A stretch of DNA of 64,000 nucleotides from Ahaetulla prasina. Its lineage: Eukaryota; Chordata; Lepidosauria; Squamata; Colubridae. The stretch lies in assembly GCF_028640845.1 (NCBI RefSeq), contig NC_080540.1, positions 234,581,794 through 234,645,793 on the forward strand, in the 5' to 3' direction. Below, one piece after another: positions 57,800 to 64,000 of this stretch. The first letter of the stretch is position 1. Every line of letters begins with the position of its first letter. The notes beneath the pieces were generated by a model. It did not search any database. It was given only the letters and a program-made list of their open reading frames with translations, and had not been told where the DNA came from. The position numbers and the translations under genes are program-made.

Positions 57800-57895
<96 letters not shown>
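57800..57895. repeat. (AGT)n(AAT)n microsatellite
   Basis: About ten AGT units followed by about 22 AAT units. Confidence 0.96.
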
Positions 57896-57896
<1 letters not shown>

Positions 57897-58762
57897 TTTT
57901 TAAAACTCCACATTTCTCTTACGTGGAAATATAATAAATATTTATAAAGATTCCCAAAGGAAAATGCAATAATTTTCTGGTTTTTTTTTTCACTAGTTGG
58001 AAGCTTAAGAAATCAGAACACTTTCCAGAAATCTCTTACAAGGATGGGACGTCTTTTGGTGGCTGCATTTTTAAATCTTTTCTTAAGCCTTTGAGGTTTG
58101 CAGAGGAATTGCAGTGTGACACAACGACAAAGGTAACAGTCAGAACATTTGGCCTTTAAAATTATTTACCAGCATGTTATCGAGATTAAGCCCTAGCCGG
58201 CCAGGTGCTCTCATTTCTTTTTCCTTTTGTTGAAAATTTGCCCTAAATTGTCAGCTGTGTAAACCGGAAAGCTTTGAGGAATTGCAGAAAAGAGTTCAAG
58301 GGATACATGTGGCTATCCTTGACCTATTAATTGTTTATAAATTCATTTATAAATCCATTGTCCACTCCCCAACCTCAGATGATGGCTCTCTATAGTAAAA
58401 CCATTATAACAAATACATCCAATGGGGATTGAAAATAATTTTTGAGACTGTCTTCCTGTTTTTTTCCACTATTTCTATATTGATTTTTTTTCGGGGGGGT
58501 GGGGTGGGGGGCATTCTAATGGCCCAGCTTCCCAGTAATGCTGACAGTGCATAATTGAAAGATTCCTTTCCAATGGCAAATTTTACAAATGGCCTTTAAA
58601 AGAGCCAGATGAATGGGGACCTCAGAGTTTTCTGGTGGCATGAATATTTAAATTTAGCTAGCCTTCCTTAATTTGTTGCCCTAATGTCCATGATCCTAGG
58701 TGGCATGATCCAGAGCAGGAGGAGATCAAAAACATCTAAGGCTGTTGCATTGGAAAAGATTA
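57896..58762. other. Repeat-poor block, candidate conserved noncoding sequence
   Basis: No repeat recognised. 58000-58340 and 58520-58660 have mixed composition with words such as ttggcctttaaaattattta, gttatcgagattaagcccta and cagtaatgctgacagtgcat. A G-run lies at about 58492-58512. Candidate only. Confidence 0.3.
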
Positions 58763-58770
58763 TTCTAGAG

Positions 58771-59108
58771 CAGGGGTGTGTGGGGGTGCATAGATCTAGC
58801 TAGTGGGGCTGCCCTGGAAACAGTGAAGGACCAGCCCGCGGTGCCTCTGTCTCTAAAAATGGAGCTCGGGACGGCTGCATGCTCCATTTTCATTGGCAGA
58901 AGTTTGCAGGAGGCTGTCCCAGCCAAAAATGGATCTTGGCAGCCCGTTTTCACTGTCAGAGCGCTCGGACCACCACAGACACCACAGACACCCCCGACAT
59001 GAGTGACGTCAAGGTGGCCATACCCACCCTGACCACACCCACCCCGGCCCCACAAGGTCAAACACAACCCTGCTGCGGCCCTCAATGAAATCGAGTTTGA
59101 CATCCCTG
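58771..59108. mobile_element. Non-autonomous hAT element, family D (long form)
   Basis: 338 bp with a perfect 8-bp TSD TTCTAGAG (58763-58770, 59109-59116). Right end atcgagtttgacatccctg; left end CAGGGGTGTGTGGGGG, slightly altered. The GC-rich interior shows aaaatggagctcgggacggc and ccaaaaatggatcttggcag half-repeats and a run of CCACC. Open frames of 74-112 codons here are not genes. Confidence 0.9.
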
Positions 59109-59116
59109 TTCTAGAG

Positions 59117-59249
59117 ACTCTTTTAAAAATTCATTTTTTAAAAAAAATCTTCTCCTGACATTCACATAGTAGATTATTTTTGTTTGTCAAAATGCCAAGT
59201 TGATACGTATGGAATAAATTAGAACAGAAATTAAGTCTATTTAGTGAGG
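59117..59249. other. Short unique stretch
   Basis: No feature recognised. Confidence 0.4.
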
Positions 59250-59505
59250 TAAGCGGTGGCTTAGTGGGTAAGTTCAGCAGTTTGAAAGGTCGGCAGTTCA
59301 GCAGTTTGAATCCCTAGTGCCACATATCGGGGTGAGCTCCTTTTACTTGTCCCAGCTTCTGCCAACCTAGCAGTTCGAAAGTATATAAAAAATGCAAGTA
59401 GAAAAATAGGGACTACCTTTGGTGGGAAGGTAACAGTGTTCCATGCGCCTTTGGCATTGAGTCATGCCAGCCACATGACCACAGAGACGTCTTCTGACAG
59501 CGTAA
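59250..59505 (+). mobile_element. Sauria-type SINE, 3' truncated
   Basis: The head gcggtggcttagtgggtaag, B-box-like cagtttgaatccct and middle gtcccagcttctgccaacct and ggtgggaaggtaacagtg are well preserved, very close to the copy at 8268. The sequence stops matching after cttctgacagcg, so the BovB-type tail is missing. Confidence 0.82.
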
Positions 59506-59794
59506 TTTTGTTACAGTGTACATAATAGCCTAATTGTAGTTTATTGTGGGCAGAAGAAAAACTTATCTGTAAATATAGAAATAATAATTCTGGTGGCAGA
59601 AGTTTTCGTAGTCTAGAATGCAGACGTCTCTGGGTTTTATACACTACTGAAAATATTTATGATGAACTCAGTGAAAGCATATTACCAATAAGTACTATGA
59701 TTTCTATAATCTCTGTAATTTCCTAGCACCAATTTTTCCATTGATATATGTATATATGTCAAGAAATTTATCCAGTTCTACTATATTAAATAGG
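59506..59794. other. Short unique stretch
   Basis: No feature recognised. Confidence 0.4.
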
Positions 59795-60590
59795 GTTTTT
59801 AAAATTGTATTTTTATTAAAAGTTTGTTCTTAATATAAAACACAAATAGAAACAAAGACAATGGAAAAAAGGGAAGGAAAGAGGACAAAGAGAATAAAGT
59901 GAGAGAAAAGAAACAAATAGCAGTGACTTTTGATGTTTTTTTTTTCCCAGTGGAGTATGATACTTAATAGTTATAGTATCAAAATTTTACTTATACCAAG
60001 TAATAACTATAATTATTTCTATAACAATAGCCCACTTAATTGTCAAAACCCAAAATAAAAAATTCCATTTTTTTTCTCTTTCGCACAGAAAGTCCAGAAG
60101 CAGTTTCTAAGTAACCACAAAACTATTCATATTCTTGTCCATAATTAATATATCTCCGCCAGTTCCATCATCTTTTCAATCAATTCTTCCATTGTGGGAA
60201 TTAATACTTCTTTCCATTTCTGGGCATATAGAATTCTAGCAGCCGCCAACATAAACAGCAACAAAGTTCCATTTTTTCTCCATTTCTTTATCTAATAGCC
60301 CTAGGAGAAAAGTTTCCAGTTTCCATTGTAAGTTCATTTTTAAAGTTTTCTGAATTAAACCATAAATCTGTTCCTAATATTTCTTTGCTTTGTTACACGT
60401 CCACCACATGTGATAAAAATCCGCCTTGTACTTACATTTACAACAAACATTTGAAACACCCTTATATAGTTTTAATAATTTATAATTTAAATACCACCAT
60501 TTTTTAAAAGTTCTCTTTAAGGATATAATTCAACATAAATATCAGTCCTTTATGCCACATATTTTCCCATTGCTCTAACATTATATATTA
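59795..60590 (-). mobile_element. L1-type LINE, C-terminal ORF2 and 3' UTR remnant
   Basis: On the minus strand, broken frames include YHMWWTCNKAKKYWEQI, typical of the Trp-rich C-terminal end of L1 ORF2, then LETFLLGLLDKEMEKKWNF. The plus-strand counterpart is acgtccaccacatgtgataa (60398 on). The A-rich 3' UTR is at left. Related to the shorter fragment at 20913-21300. Not functional. Confidence 0.7.
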
Positions 60591-60909
60591 AAGAGACTTT
60601 TAAGAGCCATCATCATATGGCAATCCAGGAATTTAAACTGAAGGATTGGGCTACTAATGACAACATTGTCATTAACTCTTTAGAGTATTGAAAAAGCAGT
60701 TAGATAAAAGTCTATTAATGAAACCTATTGGAAAGAGAAATGCAAGAATGAATAATTTTGAGTTTGGTTTTTTTAGTAATTTCAGAAATATTAAATATAA
60801 GAAACACTACCCCATTCATTCTGTAATTTAAAGCACTTTTCAGATTATTTTCAAAGCTTTTATAAAAGACACAGTTGACAACAAGGACTAAACATACACA
60901 CAGAGAGAC
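60591..60909. other. Unique noncoding stretch
   Basis: AT-rich, no feature recognised. Confidence 0.4.
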
Positions 60910-60914
60910 ATCTC

Positions 60915-61433
60915 TGTTGTGTCTTGCCCGCCCTCAGAGCAGCCGGGGCCTTCTTACCTGCTCCCGAACACAGAGGAATGTATGCCTCCCGGCCCAAGTC
61001 CTGGCTCCATGCCCACACAAACTGCAGAAGAAGGAGCATCTCCCTGCCCCAGCCCTGACTCCATGCCCAGGCAAACGGAGCAGCTAGACCCCTCCCCCTC
61101 CTCCACAGCAGGTGAGCCTGAGGAGGTTTACTCAACACCAGCTGATTGGAGTGACCCTCGCATCAGAAGATTGGAAAGGCGGAGGCAACAGAAGGAAGGG
61201 AGGGGCAGGCCTTAATGAGTGCTGAGTCATGGAGCCACACCCCATGGCCTATATAAAGGATCTACTTTCTGGCAGTCTCTGAGTCAGGCAAAAGTCGAAC
61301 TTATCTTGCTGAAGTCACTTACTGGTCTCCTGCCTGCTCTGAGGACTTTGCTAGGACTTTGGGCAGAGCTGCAGAGGCAAGCCTGATTCGGATTTCCCTG
61401 ACCCAGCCGTCAGCGGAGGAGTGGGACACGACA
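60915..61433 (+). mobile_element. Solo LTR with TATA box and in-phase open frame, family L2tr
   Basis: 519 bp, TGTTGTGTCTTGCCC to GGGACACGACA, with a perfect 5-bp TSD ATCTC (60910-60914, 61434-61438). A TATA-type promoter ctatataaagg (61250-61260) sits in the middle. An open frame from the LTR start to 61215 is Pro/Ser-rich and acidic, then basic: DPRIRRLERRRQQKEGRGRP and stop. Same phase and layout as the LTR at 55891. No internal region remains. Confidence 0.85.
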
Positions 61434-61438
61434 ATCTC

Positions 61439-61612
61439 TGTGTGTGTATATATATATGCATGTATGTACATGTATGTGTGTGTTTGCCACACTTAATTAT
61501 TTCTTTCTTGTTAGAGATAAATGGTGATGTATCATTCAAGTCCCTTAGAATAAAAGTCATTCAATAATACAATTTTGCGGTCCTTCCAGGTACTGCAGGA
61601 TATATATATGTG
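61439..61612. other. Short noncoding stretch with TG/TA runs
   Basis: (TG)n and (TA)n low complexity at 61439-61480, otherwise nothing recognised. Confidence 0.45.
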
Positions 61613-61652
61613 TCTGTCTGACTGACTGACAGACAGACAGACAGACAGACAG

Positions 61653-61686
<34 letters not shown>

Positions 61687-61695
61687 ACACACACA
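61613..61695. repeat. (GACA)n(CA)n microsatellite
   Basis: CTGT/CTGA and GACA units (61613-61654) followed by CA repeats (to about 61695). Confidence 0.94.
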
Positions 61696-61795
61696 TAAAA
61701 CACAGAGATTTTTTAAAAGAACTGTAAACTTTCTATTCCAAATTTTCTACCTCAATCTATATATTTTACTGGAAAGGATAAAGGAGACAGCAGAT

Positions 61796-61888
61796 AAATG
61801 ACAAATGAAAAGAAGAAACCATTTGATAAGAGTGATTTTGGCTACACATAATCCTTCTACTTTTGTTGTTGTTTTGAGATGAGGAAAA
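61796..61888 (+). repeat. Local direct repeat, copy 1
   Basis: About 90 bp including aaatgacaaatgaaaagaag, ggctacacataatccttcta and gttttgagatgagg. Repeated at 62320-62408 with small differences (for example tttggctaca versus tatgctaca). Confidence 0.9.
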
Positions 61889-62319
61889 ACAGCTGGTTCC
61901 ACTAAACAGAATTATCTCTTCAGGATTAGTTACGATATAGTAAATCCATTACCTCCATGTTCCAAACTTTTCTGGAACAATGCAATGTCCTGTCCTCTAT
62001 TTAATTGTATATTTGACTGTAGTTCTGATCTTGAGATTATATTTTTGTTACCTGATTTCTTAGATCGGAGTTTATATTGCTACACAAGCTAAAAAGGAGA
62101 TTGGCCAGTAAGAATTCATGTTGTTTAGCACTGTACCTAATAAGCTTCTCTAGGCTCCACAATATTTTTCTAGTATGAATCCAGATCAAACAAATTCTCC
62201 TATGTTGTTTATAGTTTCTCGTTCAATTTCTTAAAAGGGATTTTTTTTTCTATTTCCTTTTTCAAAGGGAAAGAGAATTTTTAATGAAATCCTCATGGAA
62301 GGTGGATGGCGTTGTAGAG
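61889..62319. other. Unique noncoding spacer
   Basis: About 430 bp between the two local repeats; no feature recognised. Confidence 0.4.
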
Positions 62320-62408
62320 AAATGACAAATGAAAAGAAAAAGGCATTTGACAACAGTGATTATGCTACACATAATCCTTCTACTCTTGTTGTTTTGAGAT
62401 GAGGGAAA
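62320..62408 (+). repeat. Local direct repeat, copy 2
   Basis: aaatgacaaatgaaaagaaa, gctacacataatccttctac and gttttgagatgaggg. Direct orientation relative to 61796-61888, about 520 bp away. Roughly 85 to 90 percent identical by eye. Confidence 0.9.
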
Positions 62409-62648
62409 ATACTTACTTAGTCCAAATGGCCAAGGGTCCAAATGTTTCAAATGGCTAAGGGTGATCTACCAATGTTTTCTCCTTTCATTAGACAATATCA
62501 TCTCCAACAATCTTCAGCTTTCCTGGCTGGGAAACATTCAAATTATTCTTCAGGAAAGTCACCCACAGGAACTGAACTTTTTCAGGTTCAAGAATGAGCA
62601 GCAAAAATGAAGTGTAAAGACCCATAACAGAAAAGTTGACCAGGAATA
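62409..62648. other. Short unique stretch
   Basis: No feature recognised. Confidence 0.4.
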
Positions 62649-63016
62649 CAGGTCATCCTTGATTTACAACCACTGGTTAAGCAACTATTCAAACCTACAA
62701 CAACACTGAAAAATGTGACTTACAACTGGTTCTTGCACTTACCACCATCCCAGCATCCTGTAGTCACATGATCAACTAGCATTCATTTACAATGGTTGCA
62801 GTATCCTGAGATCAGTCACCATGTGGGACCCTCCCAGCCAGCTTCCAACAAGTAAACGCAATGTGGGAAGTTGGATTCACTTAACATCCATGTGACACAC
62901 TTAACTGCAGTCTTACACTTAACAACTGTGGCAAAAAAGGTCGTAAAATCAGCTGCGACTCACTTCCCAGCCACCTTGTTTAATGATGAAATTCTGATCC
63001 CAGCTGTAGTTGTAAC
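62649..63016. mobile_element. Mariner-type non-autonomous element, family M (degraded)
   Basis: Starts after TA with CAGGTCATCCTTGATTTACAACC. The interior has gtagtcacatgatcaact, ggttgcagtatcctgagatc and aacaactgtggcaaaaaagg with tcgtaaaat. The right terminus is lost, so the limit is approximate. Confidence 0.62.
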
Positions 63017-63416
63017 TCTGCACCCTCCAGCAATAAAGAACAAAAATGCTGCCAAAATAAATTCTAAATTCTCAAGCATCCTGAGGATAAGATGGAAAAA
63101 GAAATTTCTTTTACAGAGAAAAACATTAAAAGGCATATGTTGGTACATAGTACACTACATGAAATATCAGAGGAAAACAGGCGTTATTAGTTCCCTGTTA
63201 CACCAAAAATCAATGTTCATTGCCGAGTTGTGCTTAGTAATAGTTCTAGGAAATCTAAGCTTGGAAAATGGTACAGAAGATGTAGATGGAATGTAAGCAG
63301 AGTATTTTCTAATTTATTTATGTTCTGAGGCTACGGAAAAGAGTGGGCACTGTGCTTAGAGGAATTTCCAGCATTATTTCCTGTTCTGGGCTCAATTTTA
63401 AATACAATATATCTAT
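63017..63416. other. Unique noncoding stretch
   Basis: Part of a 141-codon frame (62871-63296) overlaps the mariner-type element and this stretch; it shows no family signature and is probably chance. Confidence 0.4.
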
Positions 63417-63640
63417 CGAGATTCTCAGTCATCCAGGTCATGGTTATCCCAAAGGTGCTTTTTTCCCCCCCTCAAAAGGCAACTGGACTTCTTCTTTTTC
63501 TTTACTTCGAAGACATTTCACTTCTCATACAAGAAACTTTCAGTTCAATTAAGCTCTTCAGTGAATTGGAGAAGCTTCTTGGATGAGAAGTAAAATGTCT
63601 TTAAAGAAATGAAAAAACAAAGTACAGTTGCTTTTTTTGG
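63417..63640. mobile_element. Penelope-type terminal repeats in inverted orientation
   Basis: The left arm (63417-63541) reads agattctcagtcatccaggt, then aaggtgctttttt, then cgaagacatttcacttctca. The right arm (63570-63640) reads gaagcttcttggatgagaag and taaaatgtctttaaag. They are inverted copies of the terminal repeat also seen at 6043 and 50597, with only about 30 bp between them and no coding part. Confidence 0.68.
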
Positions 63641-63930
63641 GGGAAAAAGGCCCTTTGGTTTATGTTACGATATCTCTGTCTTTTTTTTTTTATCTTATGC
63701 CCTGGCAAATCTCCAGGGAGCAATGGACAACTGTGACCCAGTTGGTATTTTTGGACTATTAATCCCATCGTTCCTTATCTTTATTACTGTTGTCTGGCTT
63801 TTGCAGTTCAACAGCCTCTCAAAGTTATGGGTCATCTATTCCCTCCCACCCTGAGAAGAAAATGAAATCATACAGGATCTTTTCAAAGGAGAGTTAGATT
63901 TCTTGAGTCAAACCTCAGCATATGCTGTAC
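63641..63930. other. Short unique stretch
   Basis: No gene recognised; an 81-codon frame (63609-63854) is hydrophobic at its C-terminus but lacks a signature. Confidence 0.35.
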
Positions 63931-64000
63931 CAGGGGTGAAATCCAGCAGCTTCTGACAGGTTCTGGAGAACCGGTAGAGGAAATTTTGAGTAGTTCAGAG
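63931..64000. mobile_element. Non-autonomous hAT element, family A (cut by window end)
   Basis: Begins CAGGGGTGAAATCCAGCAGC, followed by ggttctggagaaccggtaga and ttttgagtagttcagag, closely matching the left end of the copy at 6543. The right end and TSD lie beyond the window; the left flanking octamer is ATGCTGTAC minus its first base. Confidence 0.85.

Noticed and set aside
62871..63296. A 141-codon open frame as a host gene
   Set aside because: It begins inside a mariner-type element, has no recognisable domain and no splice or promoter support.

Overview
This window looks like noncoding nuclear DNA from a squamate reptile, most likely a snake. The evidence is its repeat content: a Sauria-type tRNA-derived SINE ending in ACCTTT repeats, BovB/RTE tails, CR1/L3 LINE tails carrying an (ATAGA)n microsatellite, L1 and L2 fragments, Penelope-like elements, a SPIN-type hAT element and several families of short hAT elements with 8-bp target-site duplications (TSDs). 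The sequence is AT-rich and full of microsatellites. I found no protein-coding exon of a host gene, no tRNA or rRNA gene and no CRISPR array. The open frames present are chance frames, microsatellite translations or transposon remnants. The window reads as intergenic DNA or a very long intron.

Layout. 1-10 kb: unique sequence with a hAT element (2005-2391), a BovB tail (about 2.6-2.8 kb), a mariner-type element, a TAATT-rich block near 5 kb, a Penelope remnant abutting another hAT element (6043-6853), a back-to-back hAT pair (7900-8179) and a Sauria SINE. 10-20 kb: two CR1 tails, a short hAT element, a CCTT microsatellite, a tandem hAT composite (14502-14933), a 393-bp solo LTR (15166-15558), a second Sauria SINE and a perfect 19-bp hairpin (16834-16875). 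20-34 kb: an L2/L1 junction with a chimeric open frame, palindromic hAT elements, several SINEs, a GATA/GACA/GA microsatellite and two GC-rich hAT elements (29115-29669, 31099-31471). 34-41 kb: a (CT)(CA)(GA) microsatellite and a relatively repeat-poor block that may hold conserved noncoding sequence, interrupted by a rearranged LTR inside a SINE (36533-37110). 41-48 kb: a CR1 reverse-transcriptase remnant, the SPIN-type element (42170-42675) and a near-identical 2.05-kb tandem duplication (43046-47154). 48-64 kb: more mariner-type and hAT elements, a Penelope inverted-repeat structure (50597-51275), two solo LTRs that each carry an in-phase open frame (55891-56505, 60915-61433), an L1 remnant and a hAT element cut by the window end.

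Nothing here forms a pathway. The story is repeated insertion, much of it datable by clean 8-bp (hAT), 5-bp (LTR) or TA (mariner-type) duplications. The points most worth following are the SPIN-type element with an internal triplication, the recent tandem duplication, the LTRs that appear to encode a polyprotein tail, the hAT family that carries splice-donor consensus sites, and the conserved hairpin in Penelope terminal repeats. Family names come from pattern recognition without database searches; TSDs, inverted repeats and duplications were read directly.
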